64,000 nucleotides of DNA from Pectobacterium carotovorum (GCA_016415585.1 CP066552.1:992001-1056000), one strand, 5' to 3'. Positions 19,160 through 28,190 are shown, numbered from the stretch's first letter. The notes: generated by a model not told the origin, from the sequence alone. A program made the numbers and translations.

Positions 19160-19576
19160 ATGATGACATTGAAATACCCTACGCCGACGATCCAAACGGA
19201 GAGTGGCCATTTTCCCATGCTTTTTAGTCTGAAACCGCAAGGTGAGGCGGGGATTTCCCTGAAAAATGACAGCGAACTGCAACAGCTACGTGATGCTATT
19301 CGTCAGCGTTTGCCTATGCAGTGCAATGTAACGTGCCATCCTCACCGAGTCGGTACTCGAGGTGCGGTAGCGCTGCATTTTGATGGTGGACACGGTATCG
19401 GCCCTTGTGTGGATATCCTGATTTCTGTTGCCGGCACAACGAGCTGGCCAGATCCAGATGATTACGATCATCCACGGTGGTACATTTCTGTTCCAGATGC
19501 AGTGGATGCAGTTTACCTGGTGTTGTACCTCAAAGAGGTTGCAACTAGCAGTATCAATAAAGTTGGTAATAAATGA
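19160..19576 (+). CDS. unknown ICE protein following the conjugative ATPase
   Basis: A 138-residue protein whose ATG overlaps the original ATPase stop (ATGA). It has no signal peptide or membrane segment, and I cannot assign a family. Translational coupling to the ATPase has been lost in this element because the IS stops translation far upstream. Confidence 0.6.
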   Translation: MMTLKYPTPTIQTESGHFPMLFSLKPQGEAGISLKNDSELQQLRDAIRQRLPMQCNVTCHPHRVGTRGAVALHFDGGHGIGPCVDILISVAGTTSWPDPDDYDHPRWYISVPDAVDAVYLVLYLKEVATSSINKVGNK

Positions 19577-19578
19577 AT

Positions 19579-19604
19579 ACAACCCCAGGTAAAACTGGGG
19601 TTGT
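19579..19604. terminator. hairpin between convergent genes
   Basis: A perfect 10-base stem ACAACCCCAG / CTGGGGTTGT with loop GTAAAA lies between the 19160 gene and the convergent ADP-ribosyltransferase-like gene. T-runs are weak on both strands. Confidence 0.6.
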
Positions 19605-19608
19605 GGAA

Positions 19609-20352
19609 CTACGAAATTTCAACTTCAACAATATACGCAGGAACCATTTTTGTTTGCGTATGAAATGAACCTGGTAGACATTTTCCCACTGTTATGTCTT
19701 CGATGTACTGTTCTCGTATATATTTCAATGTTGCCCCTGACGCAAATAAAATCTCCATTTCGTGACCAAGGTTCGTGCCTTTGTGTTTGAACGCAAAGAT
19801 TTTTGTGCAAGGGTTTTTAACCTTTAATACCAATATATCAATTCTTCCTGCGTCGTAAGCTTTCCCCCCATGTAGGGTTTCAGCAAATGCGACGTTAGGT
19901 GAAAGAGTTGTTGATAAGGGGCGTGTAGTAACGAACTGTGCATTTTTTCCATGTGCTGTAGGCCAAAAACCACCATGGAAAAGGTATTGTCCCTCACTAA
20001 GAACAGAACCTACTTCTTTTATGGTATTTGATACGCTTGCCAGATCGCAATTAGGGTAGTGTGATTGATAACGAGCAATGTCCTTAGGGGTAACTGGCGG
20101 CATTGAACGTGCCCATGAGCCATGTTTTTTAACCATGTTTTCTATATGTATTGTTAGCCCGTTATCTGTTCCCGCTTCATTAATTGCATATATTGCTGCA
20201 CTAACGGGGTCTGTTATGTTGCATTTTAATCCCTCTCTGACGTTAGGGCCTGGACCATCTGGTATAATGACCCCTATCTCATCTGGTCTCATAAGTCTCA
20301 TATTCCATCGAACGTAAGGCTCTTTGAGTATATTAATTATTGGTAAACTCAT
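19609..20352 (-). CDS. probable mono-ADP-ribosyltransferase domain protein
   Basis: A 247-residue protein. Residues 120-212 follow the order of R-S-E-type ADP-ribosyltransferases: YLFHGG at 123-128 where arginine is usual, STTLSP at 147-152 for the S-T-S motif, and HEMEILF at 197-203 giving the E-x-E pair (E198, E200) before the ILF-x-x-G strand. Histidine in place of the first arginine is atypical. No signal peptide or antitoxin is visible. It sits alone on the opposite strand within the secretion operon, in more AT-rich DNA, as an insertion. The start 20352 has an AGGA site; the longer frame to 20466 is less likely. A toxin or injected effector is inferred. Confidence 0.6.
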   Translation of the reverse strand: MSLPIINILKEPYVRWNMRLMRPDEIGVIIPDGPGPNVREGLKCNITDPVSAAIYAINEAGTDNGLTIHIENMVKKHGSWARSMPPVTPKDIARYQSHYPNCDLASVSNTIKEVGSVLSEGQYLFHGGFWPTAHGKNAQFVTTRPLSTTLSPNVAFAETLHGGKAYDAGRIDILVLKVKNPCTKIFAFKHKGTNLGHEMEILFASGATLKYIREQYIEDITVGKCLPGSFHTQTKMVPAYIVEVEIS

Positions 20353-20618
20353 GACTCTGTATCCTGATTTTTTCGTATGTGATTGGACTTTCTTATTTAA
20401 TATAATTTTTTGAATAAAAATATAAAAGGCATGTCTGATATAGTAACGGTTTGGTATTAAATGCAATATGCCTTACGTTGCCTTTAGCCGATTAATAAAA
20501 GAAAAAATGCTCCAGCTTAGGCTAAAAATTTTTATCTATCTAAAAAGAGTTTATCGCTGCTTATCTTCTCCGCTTGCTGCAACCTGATGGGTATTTATTA
20601 ACCTAAAGGAGTGTGGTG

Positions 20619-21020
20619 ATGAATGGCAAAATCAGTGCTTTTCTTCTCCTGTTTTTACCTGTGCCATTATTGGCTAACCCCGTTGTCTATACCGACCAGC
20701 AACATCCTCCTACCAATCTTACACCCGAGACTCAGATAGTCTGGCTGGATGCGCCGGAACGGTTGCAACGTTCCGTGTTTGGCGAGTTTTCAGCATCGAT
20801 GGAACAAGCGACAGCGCAAGCTCAGGTTGTCATGCGTTCTCCGCAGTGGCAACAGCATGAGAATGATCTGCAAACGGCCTATCGTGGCGTTGTGCATGCA
20901 TGGGAAATCGGTGTGCGCAAATATCCTGCTGTTGTTTTTGACGATCGCGACGTGGTGTACGGCACGGCTGATGTTGCCAAAGCGCTTGCGTATAAAATGC
21001 AGGAAAGGGGACGACCATGA
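20619..21020 (+). CDS. TIGR03757-type ICE protein, TrbC-like
   Basis: A 133-residue periplasmic protein with a signal peptide ending near LLAN. The C-terminal half (YPAVVFDDRDVVYGTADVA) is characteristic of TIGR03757 ICE proteins and resembles F-type TrbC/TraW pilus-assembly proteins. ATG 20619 has AAAGGAG eight bases upstream, preferred over the GTG at 20613. It overlaps the next gene by four bases. Confidence 0.83.
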   Translation: MNGKISAFLLLFLPVPLLANPVVYTDQQHPPTNLTPETQIVWLDAPERLQRSVFGEFSASMEQATAQAQVVMRSPQWQQHENDLQTAYRGVVHAWEIGVRKYPAVVFDDRDVVYGTADVAKALAYKMQERGRP

Positions 21021-21991
21021 GTCGATGGCGAACCCGGTTACGACCGATTGCAGTTGGCATTATGCTCACGACAGCATGTGAGCCTGCTGCTATTGCTGCC
21101 GTTAACACAGCGCAAATTGTTGCCAGTGCTATTTCTCCTGGGTGTATCAGCTGGCGTGTCAGTGGTATTTGTTACTGGCTATTTTGCACTAAATTCGGCT
21201 GTACTATTCGCACGTCCGTCAAAGTCACTCACTTTATTCCTGATGCTGTGGTTTCTACCTATATGGTTCCAGGGGGGAATCCCTGGACTGAAATGTCCCC
21301 GGTCAGCCAGGGGGCGGGAGGGTTGGAGAGTACCATTACCAGTGGATTAAGCGGGGTCGCAGCAGGCGGTGGGAACGCAGCAGACATTAAAGATCCTGGC
21401 CGAAGAAAATCCAACATCAAATTTAAGTATGCGGATGCGATCGGCCATCCCGCTTCAACCCTCATCGGCGGACAAATTCCCGGCTATTCCTGCGACAGCG
21501 TCGCGACGCCGTTCATGCCGTATTTTCTGAGCACGCTGGATTCTCTCGCCTGGCGAACGGGAATTCCTGAATCGCTGTATCCGGAGGCGCTAATTCCTGG
21601 CCAGCGTGAAGTCGGTAGCATGACATCAGGGATTATGTGGGGGAATGTTTATCCCCGCTCTGGATTTATCCAGCATACCGATGACGATAAAGCGTCAGCT
21701 GTGGTCGCCCAGCGCGTGGCGGACATTATTACGCGTTCTGGCCAACTGCACGTCTATCAGCCCCTGACAGGCTCCCGGCGTGATGGGTACTGGCCTCCCG
21801 AACCTGTCGTGGAAAACACCAACAATCACAAGTGGCAGCGCTTGTCGCCACAGCTCACGTCTTCATGTGCCGTATTTCCTGATGGTGACCACATGTCAGC
21901 TGAAAATGGCAGTGCCGCCTATACCCTCTGGCAACCCTACAGTTGCTGCCAACGCCGCGGTCAGCGGTTGTTATCTGTTACGAATTTTTAA
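21017..21991 (+). CDS. TIGR03756-type ICE protein, TraU-like
   Basis: A 324-residue exported protein with a signal peptide (residues 1-30) and many cysteines. The segment with SPGCISWRVSGICYWLFCT near residue 45 is typical of TraU, which acts in pilus assembly and DNA transfer. The family is TIGR03756/PFL_4710. The cysteines imply disulfide bonding in the periplasm. It is coupled to the upstream gene through ATGA. Confidence 0.85.
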   Translation: MSRWRTRLRPIAVGIMLTTACEPAAIAAVNTAQIVASAISPGCISWRVSGICYWLFCTKFGCTIRTSVKVTHFIPDAVVSTYMVPGGNPWTEMSPVSQGAGGLESTITSGLSGVAAGGGNAADIKDPGRRKSNIKFKYADAIGHPASTLIGGQIPGYSCDSVATPFMPYFLSTLDSLAWRTGIPESLYPEALIPGQREVGSMTSGIMWGNVYPRSGFIQHTDDDKASAVVAQRVADIITRSGQLHVYQPLTGSRRDGYWPPEPVVENTNNHKWQRLSPQLTSSCAVFPDGDHMSAENGSAAYTLWQPYSCCQRRGQRLLSVTNF

Positions 21992-22000
21992 GGAATAACG

Positions 22001-23425
22001 ATGAGAATGAAGTTTTGCGTTCTGGCTATAGGCCTGCAATTGATTGCGCCGTGCGTTCTCGCCGATCAGTTCAACGTCAATTTGCCTCAGGCAAACAGCG
22101 GTTCACCGGGGTATGGGGCTGATGTCAGTGGTGCAGTATCAGACAAACTCTTTTATACGCTTGGAGGAGGCTCTGTGATTTCACAGCCGGCGACGCGTAT
22201 CAGTATGGAGAAGCTGGGTGTCGATCTCGGTTGGAGCTCTGATCTGCAGTGCGGCAATTTTGACCTGAAAACCACGGTTGGCAATCAGTTGAATGGGGTG
22301 ACATCAGGATTCAAAAACCTGATGGGGGAAGTCATTCAGGGGGCGACCGGTGCAGTGTCCAGTTTACCTGGCGCCATTATTCAACGAGCGAGCCCGGGGC
22401 TCTATGACATGCTGACTAATGGCGTTCTCCAGGCAAATGTCGCGTTTGATAAGGCCATGTTTAACTGCCAAAACATGACCAAACGGATGATGGATTTTTC
22501 GGATTCCAGTAAATGGACCCAATCAGCACAGGCCGATGAATACAAGCAATTGGTCAACAGCGGAAAAGCGGATGCCATCCAAACGGATAACGATTCCCAG
22601 AAACTCACCGGCAATAATGGCCAAAACTGGATTGGTGGCCAACGACGTGGGGGGAAAGGGCAACCTGCTATTCGTCCAACGCATGATTTGGCGGCCGCGG
22701 GTTATAACATGATGAACAGCCAGCCGGTGTTGAGTACATCTTCCGTCAGTACCAGCAATTGCACGGGCTCCGTTTGTCAAAAATTCCCCAATGCGGAGGA
22801 AGCCGCAAAGGCTGTTGTCCAGGTACTTGGCGATCGCTCAATGCGGACGTGTAAGGTAGCCTCTGAATGCACCAGTGGGGATGAGGCTCAGCAACCCGGC
22901 ACGACCCAGGCGGGAACGGGATTTGCCCCCATGTTGGAGGATGCGACGAAAGCCAATCTTGAACAATTGGTGAAAATGGTTAATGGGGTAGAGAAACCAA
23001 CGGCTGCGAATCTGGCCAAATTGAAAGCCGGTAGCCTGACTATCACCAGTGGCGTTATCCGAGCATTACAACGCGACCCGGATAACGCTGCGTTAACGGG
23101 TCGGCTGGCCAGCGAACTGGCGATGGCGGATACGGTCGAGACAGCATTACTGATGCGCCGTATGCTGATGACCGGAATGTCTGAGCCCAATGCCGCGGCT
23201 CAGGAAGCCGCAGTTGATGAGGGGACCCGGCGTATTGAATCACTCGATCGGGAAATTAATGCCCTGAAGAACGAGATGGAGCTTAAGCGCGAGCTGGCAC
23301 GTAACTCGGTGCTGACGATCATCGAACGGGAAAATAGTCGTGTAGAAACCAACCCGCAGAAGCAAATCCAGGACAATACGGATGCACGCTTCAATCAGAT
23401 GACTACTCCTGCTCAGAGTAACTAA
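22001..23425 (+). CDS. TIGR03755-type ICE protein, TraH-like
   Basis: A 474-residue exported protein with a signal peptide ending at VLA (residue 21) and an SDKLFYTLGGGSVISQPA-like region near residues 45-62 that is conserved in TIGR03755/PFL_4711 proteins. A C-terminal coiled coil is at about residues 405-445. By position it corresponds to TraH in F-type systems, which act in pilus extension. AAGGAA lies before the ATG. Confidence 0.83.
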   Translation: MRMKFCVLAIGLQLIAPCVLADQFNVNLPQANSGSPGYGADVSGAVSDKLFYTLGGGSVISQPATRISMEKLGVDLGWSSDLQCGNFDLKTTVGNQLNGVTSGFKNLMGEVIQGATGAVSSLPGAIIQRASPGLYDMLTNGVLQANVAFDKAMFNCQNMTKRMMDFSDSSKWTQSAQADEYKQLVNSGKADAIQTDNDSQKLTGNNGQNWIGGQRRGGKGQPAIRPTHDLAAAGYNMMNSQPVLSTSSVSTSNCTGSVCQKFPNAEEAAKAVVQVLGDRSMRTCKVASECTSGDEAQQPGTTQAGTGFAPMLEDATKANLEQLVKMVNGVEKPTAANLAKLKAGSLTITSGVIRALQRDPDNAALTGRLASELAMADTVETALLMRRMLMTGMSEPNAAAQEAAVDEGTRRIESLDREINALKNEMELKRELARNSVLTIIERENSRVETNPQKQIQDNTDARFNQMTTPAQSN

Positions 23426-23427
23426 CT

Positions 23428-23799
23428 ATGTCTGAATCTAAAGAGACACGACCTCATCCCCCCCTGAAACGACTACGCCAGGGAACCAAAGTGTTGCTGC
23501 TCGTGCTGGCATTCGGCTCTGGCGTTATGTTTATTGCATTTCTGATTGCGAGTATTGGCGTGTCCTATCCGGATGAATTCTTAGCGCTACGCCACTGGAT
23601 GCAGCGAACGAGCATTGGCTGGTTGGTCTGGCGGTTGACGCTGTATAGCGTGCTGGGATGGGGATTCTGGAAAATCTGGCATGCCCCAGGATGCAAGCCG
23701 GAGTATAGAGCATCGCTAAAGCGAATGGGCATCGTGAGCGTGATGTTTTTGTTCGCGTGTGAGTATGCCATGTATCTCGATACAGGAACGATGCGATGA
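23428..23799 (+). CDS. unknown inner-membrane ICE protein
   Basis: A 123-residue protein with three hydrophobic segments (about residues 20-45, 65-82 and 100-116). It is located between the TraH-like and TraG-N genes, overlaps the next gene by four bases, and occupies a conserved slot in this ICE type. The role is inferred only as a membrane component of the transfer apparatus. Confidence 0.65.
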   Translation: MSESKETRPHPPLKRLRQGTKVLLLVLAFGSGVMFIAFLIASIGVSYPDEFLALRHWMQRTSIGWLVWRLTLYSVLGWGFWKIWHAPGCKPEYRASLKRMGIVSVMFLFACEYAMYLDTGTMR

Positions 23800-25319
23800 C
23801 CACGAACAGCTATCTCGAGTACTTTCTGACGCTGTTAGGTTGGGTCATTAATAATGGCCTGTGGAACATCCTGATTGGTACCGGGCTTTTTGCTGCGCCG
23901 CTGGCATTCAAGGTCGTTGGCATCTGGATGAAAGTTCGGGAAGAAGGTGAGGATGAAGGCAATAAAGGGATGCTGTCACTGCCACGTATCGAGAACGCGT
24001 TGTACGGTGCGTTCTTTGTGATGCTGGCCTGCTGCGTTCCGTTGATTAATCTGAGCCTGAGTACCATGCAGTACGATACATCCCGGGCAAAAATGTGTGG
24101 GACTTGGACAACACAGTCTCCGGATGACAGTGGATATTCCAGCGTGGTGTCTAGCCTCGGCGATCAGACAGCCGCGGTACCCTTTTGGTGGGCTGTCGTA
24201 CACCGCCTGTCAAAAGGCGTAACGCAGGCTGCGGTCGCAACCATTCCGTGTCGGCCGGATTTGCGCCAGGTTCGTTTTGAGGTGCAGAGGACCAACATCA
24301 GCAATCCGGCTCTGGCTGAAGAGTTGCAGGACTTTACCAACGACTGCTATGCGCTCGCGCTATACACGTGGAAACAACAGGATCAGGGGGCCACAACGGA
24401 TAAGGATGTGCTGAAGGACATCGAATGGCTAGGCAGCTCAACATTTCGTTCCCGCTATTATGGTGAACTGAACTCAAAAATGCCGCGGTCAAATTTTCCC
24501 TGGAGCGATGCCAGGGACAGTGGTCGGCCGAATACGGGGCGCGGTGGTTATCCTACCTGTAATGAATGGTGGTCCACAGCGGATACCGGCTTGCAGGATA
24601 GAGTAGTCAATCAAGCTGATCCGGGCATGTGGCTGCGTCTTTCTGCCGCACTGAAAATGATGGGGAAAAGCACTGCTGACTATAAAGAAGCGGTGATCAG
24701 GCGTTTGGTGAGTCCTCAGAGCCTAAATATCTCTCAGGGAGGGCAGGTTTACGCTGGTTACGGGGGTAATGCGGACTTCACTACGATGAATACCGTCAAT
24801 CGGTTTGGTGCCATTGCCGGCGGCGCGTTGGGAAGCCTGGGGGCATTTCCGGCATTTGATGCCATGCGTCAGGCTCTACCAATGGTTCAAGCTATTCTGC
24901 TGATGGCCACGTATGTCATGTTACCGTTGATTCTCGCTTTTGGTGTTTATGACTTCAAGGTCGTAGTTACTTTGACATTCGTTATATTCGCACTGAATTT
25001 CCTGACGTTCTGGTGGGAATTAGCGCGCTGGCTCGACAGTTGGTTACTTGAAGCACTGTACAGTTCTGATACCCATAGTCGGTTTAATTTGGCAGGTTTT
25101 CAGAACACTTCTGACGATATGGTCATGAGCTTTGTGATGGGAACAATGTTTATTGTTCTTCCCACCGTATGGGTTGGCGCGTTGTCGTGGGCTGGCGTAC
25201 GTATCGGTGATTTAGCGAGTGCGATGCGCAGTGGTACCCAGGATGCACAAAAAGCAGGGGGAAGTGCAGGGGATGCGGCAAGTAATGCCGTGAAACAGAA
25301 GGCTGCTGGTAGGGTATAA
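23796..25319 (+). CDS. TraG N-terminal-domain conjugation protein
   Basis: A 507-residue polytopic membrane protein resembling the N-terminal domain of F TraG, which acts in mating-pair stabilisation and pilus assembly. Hydrophobic segments lie near residues 15-40, 65-90, 360-420 and 445-475, with a large soluble part between. It is the last plus-strand gene of the operon and is followed by a bidirectional terminator. Confidence 0.82.
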   Translation: MTTNSYLEYFLTLLGWVINNGLWNILIGTGLFAAPLAFKVVGIWMKVREEGEDEGNKGMLSLPRIENALYGAFFVMLACCVPLINLSLSTMQYDTSRAKMCGTWTTQSPDDSGYSSVVSSLGDQTAAVPFWWAVVHRLSKGVTQAAVATIPCRPDLRQVRFEVQRTNISNPALAEELQDFTNDCYALALYTWKQQDQGATTDKDVLKDIEWLGSSTFRSRYYGELNSKMPRSNFPWSDARDSGRPNTGRGGYPTCNEWWSTADTGLQDRVVNQADPGMWLRLSAALKMMGKSTADYKEAVIRRLVSPQSLNISQGGQVYAGYGGNADFTTMNTVNRFGAIAGGALGSLGAFPAFDAMRQALPMVQAILLMATYVMLPLILAFGVYDFKVVVTLTFVIFALNFLTFWWELARWLDSWLLEALYSSDTHSRFNLAGFQNTSDDMVMSFVMGTMFIVLPTVWVGALSWAGVRIGDLASAMRSGTQDAQKAGGSAGDAASNAVKQKAAGRV

Positions 25320-25327
25320 ATAGGGAT

Positions 25328-25357
25328 ATAGCCGAGGAGAGAACAGCTCTCGGCTAT
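25328..25357. terminator. bidirectional terminator after the conjugation operon
   Basis: A perfect 9-base stem ATAGCCGAG / CTCGGCTAT with a 12-base loop lies between the convergent TraG-N and DUF3742 genes. T/A-rich flanks support use on both strands. Confidence 0.7.
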
Positions 25358-25677
25358 TTACTTTTCCACCACCACCAGTAGTTGCTATCGTCGAGCGCTT
25401 TTTCACCGATTATTCCTTTTTGGGGACTCAAAAGGATGAAAGCCCAGAGAAAGAGCGCAACCCCTGCAATAATAAATCCACCAAAAAGGATCGCGGTAGC
25501 GGACAAAACACAAAGCCCAGCGACAGGGATATGCCCGGCCCAGGTAGGTAAATGAAAACGTGTTGCCAATGCAATACACGCAGCATCCCAGTGTTTTAAC
25601 GTGTTTTTGAAGTGTAGCCAGATCCCAGCAGCTTTCAGTCCACGCTGATAGGCTCGATTTTTTGCTGTGCTAGGCAT
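25354..25677 (-). CDS. DUF3742-type ICE membrane protein
   Basis: A 107-residue protein with two hydrophobic segments near residues 47-85 and a basic N-terminus, matching DUF3742 proteins usually found next to ICE conjugation genes. The start at 25677 has a GAAGGAC site seven bases upstream; ten further in-frame codons upstream lack one. Function unknown. Confidence 0.7.
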   Translation of the reverse strand: MPSTAKNRAYQRGLKAAGIWLHFKNTLKHWDAACIALATRFHLPTWAGHIPVAGLCVLSATAILFGGFIIAGVALFLWAFILLSPQKGIIGEKALDDSNYWWWWKSK

Positions 25678-25747
25678 ACGGATGTCCTTCTCTATGGAAT
25701 ACTTCATGGTTACATTTTAGTCTAATGAAGAGCGCAAATCCATCAAA

Positions 25748-26563
25748 TTAAAAGGAATTGAGTTGCCTTTTGTTAATGTCAGCGTTGGTGTTTTTCAGTA
25801 ACGTGACAGCATCACTGCCCGACATCTGAAACTGCACCCGATGACGCGCCGCTACATCAAGCGCAAACACCTTCGTATACACCTCCGTCGAGCTAATGCT
25901 CTTATGCCCCATCAGACTCTGCAGTACTTTCAGCGGTATGCCGGCGTACAACATGTGCATCGCGTAGGAGTGGCGGAACGTATGGGGCGTCACCGGTACG
26001 GAGAACGTTACCCCGTCGGCCGCCGCGGCCTCCACCGCTTCGGTCAGCCAGGTGCGGACGGTACGGTCGGTGATCTCCCAGATACGCGCCTTCTCCGTTC
26101 TGCCGCTTCGTTTATTGCGCCGCTCCAGCGGAATTTTCAGTGTCGCAATCATCATCTCCAACTGCGACACGTACTGCGGATCGGACAGCGGCACCACGCG
26201 GTTCGTGGTAATTCCGGCAGGCAGACGTCCGGCACCTCTGGACGCCTTTTCGCTGCGTTGCTTGAGTGTGGCCAACTGCACGAACGGGTATGGCGGCGCC
26301 AGCACAAAATCCCCCCGCGTCAGCGCCAGTATTTCATTGATGCGGGCACCGGTGTTCCACAGCGTGGCGAACAGGGTTTTGCGGTACAGATCGGGAATAT
26401 AGTGAAGCAGGGCGCTGATTTCCGGCGCCAGCAGGTATTTTGGGGCGCTGTCGTGGATAGCCGCAACCTGGCGCAGTGCCAGGGCGGACGGGTAATCGAT
26501 AGCAACCGGCAGTTGGGGCGTAGCCCCCATCGGGTAGGGGGCGGGCAGCAAAGAACCGGTCAT
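25748..26563 (-). CDS. resD: ResD-like tyrosine recombinase (F-plasmid D protein type)
   Basis: A 271-residue tyrosine recombinase very similar, from memory, to ResD of the F plasmid, which resolves plasmid multimers. Motifs are complete: NTGARINEILALTR with the first arginine, HTFRHSYAMHM, and LMGHKSISSTEVYTKVF with the catalytic tyrosine. The start overlaps the upstream stop (ATGA), and the in-frame extension to 26605 lies inside that gene. In an ICE it may resolve dimers of the circular form. No ccdAB is present beside it, unlike in F. Confidence 0.85.
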   Translation of the reverse strand: MTGSLLPAPYPMGATPQLPVAIDYPSALALRQVAAIHDSAPKYLLAPEISALLHYIPDLYRKTLFATLWNTGARINEILALTRGDFVLAPPYPFVQLATLKQRSEKASRGAGRLPAGITTNRVVPLSDPQYVSQLEMMIATLKIPLERRNKRSGRTEKARIWEITDRTVRTWLTEAVEAAAADGVTFSVPVTPHTFRHSYAMHMLYAGIPLKVLQSLMGHKSISSTEVYTKVFALDVAARHRVQFQMSGSDAVTLLKNTNADINKRQLNSF

Positions 26564-26931
26564 GATGTTTGAGCAGCCGCGGTAGCACACTGCTGCGTAA
26601 ACCACGCGATGGCCGTATCGGCGTAGCTATCCCCTGCCGACACAGTGAGTTTCCCTGCCTGCTCCAACTGGCGACCGAGATCGGCAAGCTGGCGCTGCAT
26701 AACCAGCAGGTTATCCAGCTGTGACAGTGAAACACAGACGTTTTGGATCTGGCGCGCAAAATCATCCAGCACCTCATCAGCCTGAACGCCAACCTTATGG
26801 GGCAAGGGGCGTTTGATACCATCTTTCTCAGACTGTAGTTGCTGGCAGAGTATCAGTAGGCTGATCCCCTGCTGTGATAAAGACTGTTGTTCTGACATGC
26901 TGTTCAGCACCTCGTTTGTTTGTTGACTCAT
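26560..26931 (-). CDS. unknown coiled-coil protein coupled to ResD
   Basis: A 123-residue helical protein with a predicted coiled coil (about residues 30-95, with heptad-like leucines). It lies nine bases downstream of the HEPN-like gene and overlaps resD by four bases, so the three form an operon. ATG 26898 with a GAGGTG site is an alternative start. No family recognised. Confidence 0.6.
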   Translation of the reverse strand: MSQQTNEVLNSMSEQQSLSQQGISLLILCQQLQSEKDGIKRPLPHKVGVQADEVLDDFARQIQNVCVSLSQLDNLLVMQRQLADLGRQLEQAGKLTVSAGDSYADTAIAWFTQQCATAAAQTS

Positions 26932-26940
26932 CAGCCGAAT

Positions 26941-27741
26941 TTAGAATGTATTTTTAGGGTGAACAACGGGCAAGACGCTATCAGCTCCGGTTTCCTGACG
27001 CAGCGTAAGCGCCACCGCATCAATAAATAAACGAACCGCTTCAATCGCTTGTGCCAGATGCCAACTGTTGATAGATACCGGCTCATCATCGTTACTGACA
27101 CCATTTCGATGCACTAGATGCTGTCTGGTAGCAACAATGTTCACCAGAGGATCAATGGGCCACTCAGGGGGAGTTTTAAGTACCAATCGGAAGTACGTGT
27201 TCATCTGCGCCAGATTATGGAACGTCTGACGACTGACAAATAACTGAGCGGTTCGGCATTCCAGATTTGTTCCATCCGAAGGCGTTCCGTCCGCTTGCTT
27301 CTGCGTATTACGCAACACCTCGGTCTTATACTGCGCAAGTGACTTCCTGAAGCGAGGAGCCACACGGGAATCAAAGCGCTCCAAATGAGCAGGATCACTC
27401 AGCAGTGCCCGCGCAGAGTACATCAGAAAGGCCTCCATCACTGTTACGGTATGAGCATAAGCCAGGCGCAACGCGATGTTACTTTGTGCTGAAATCATCA
27501 GCGCATTCAGCTCATTCAGTTCACCGACGGCATGGCGATAGCGGTCGTCAAGATCGTTAAGGGAATCCTGGAACCACTGCCTCTCTGCATCTTCGACCAG
27601 GGCATCGAGCATCCAATCATGCGCCAGACCGGCAGCATCAAATGCCTCAGTGCCTTCCTCTGCCTCTGGATAGTGTTCCGCAATCCATTCGTCACGCTGC
27701 GCTTCCTGTGCTTCAAAGAGAAGTTCTTTAACACTACCCAT
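26941..27741 (-). CDS. HEPN-like protein, first gene of the resD operon
   Basis: A 266-residue helical protein. The middle contains a segment resembling HEPN domains (VTVMEAFLMYSARALL near residues 120-135), and towards the end RQHLVHRNGVS matches the histidine-arginine signature of RiboL-PSP-HEPN proteins. HEPN proteins often are RNases or their inactive relatives in toxin-antitoxin and defence loci. The start 27741 has a GAAGGAA site; the longer frame to 27837 does not. Assignment is tentative. Confidence 0.6.
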   Translation of the reverse strand: MGSVKELLFEAQEAQRDEWIAEHYPEAEEGTEAFDAAGLAHDWMLDALVEDAERQWFQDSLNDLDDRYRHAVGELNELNALMISAQSNIALRLAYAHTVTVMEAFLMYSARALLSDPAHLERFDSRVAPRFRKSLAQYKTEVLRNTQKQADGTPSDGTNLECRTAQLFVSRQTFHNLAQMNTYFRLVLKTPPEWPIDPLVNIVATRQHLVHRNGVSNDDEPVSINSWHLAQAIEAVRLFIDAVALTLRQETGADSVLPVVHPKNTF

Positions 27742-27902
27742 CCACGTTTTCCTTCTGATTATAAAGAAAGGTAAACCGAAATCTATCTCGCCCAAGAAGT
27801 GCAGGGCAAGCCCCGCAGCCGCCGTATTGGGGGGCAATCATCGAATGCCTCGCGTGGAATGCTGCCTGTTGTCGGTTGAGCGAGATAAATCCTGCCCTGG
27901 TG

Positions 27903-28190
27903 TTAACTAAAGAGAAAAAGTTGCGTTTTTGCTTTGTCTCTTGCCAAGAGATCCAACGCCCAGACTTCATGAAAAGCCGTAAGGTGTGATGTGGCAGGCG
28001 GCCAGAGCACTAACGACCAGCGGTAGCAGCCAGGCATACACAGCTTTTTGGCAACCACATCACCGCGCTCGTCAAGAAGGAAAAACTGCCGAACGGGGCG
28101 GTCGTCATCGGTAGCCAGCCAACCGGTGTACAGCGTAACGGTTTGGTGGCCATCAGCAATGAGCGCGTCGATAACGTCCTCACTCCCCAT
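27903..28190 (-). CDS. unknown small protein
   Basis: A 95-residue soluble protein. ATG 28190 is chosen because AAGGGG lies seven bases upstream; the frame is open a further 22 codons to a GTG at 28256. It has beta-rich character (TVTLYTGWLA, RQFFLLDERGDVVAKK). I recognise no family. It precedes the 26941-27741 gene on the same strand by about 160 bases. Confidence 0.5.
   Translation of the reverse strand: MGSEDVIDALIADGHQTVTLYTGWLATDDDRPVRQFFLLDERGDVVAKKLCMPGCYRWSLVLWPPATSHLTAFHEVWALDLLARDKAKTQLFLFS

Larger units (their letters stand above)
14691..19163 (+). pseudogene. VirB4/TraC-type conjugative ATPase split by an IS3-family element
   Basis: The 899 residues read from 14691 are the TIGR03744-type transfer ATPase that powers pilus assembly. 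Walker A GPTGAGKS is at about residues 527-534 and Walker B VFAVDEAH near 784. At codon 894 the frame enters an IS and ends five codons later. The missing 57-residue tail is intact at 18990-19163 (AVPPSLYLALGMTEKEEK...). Removing 17373-18985 and one copy of the 4-base duplication CCGT joins LFR to AVPPS in frame, giving a 951-residue protein. Both motor motifs survive, so residual function of the truncated form cannot be excluded. It starts at the base where the lipoprotein gene ends. Confidence 0.93.
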
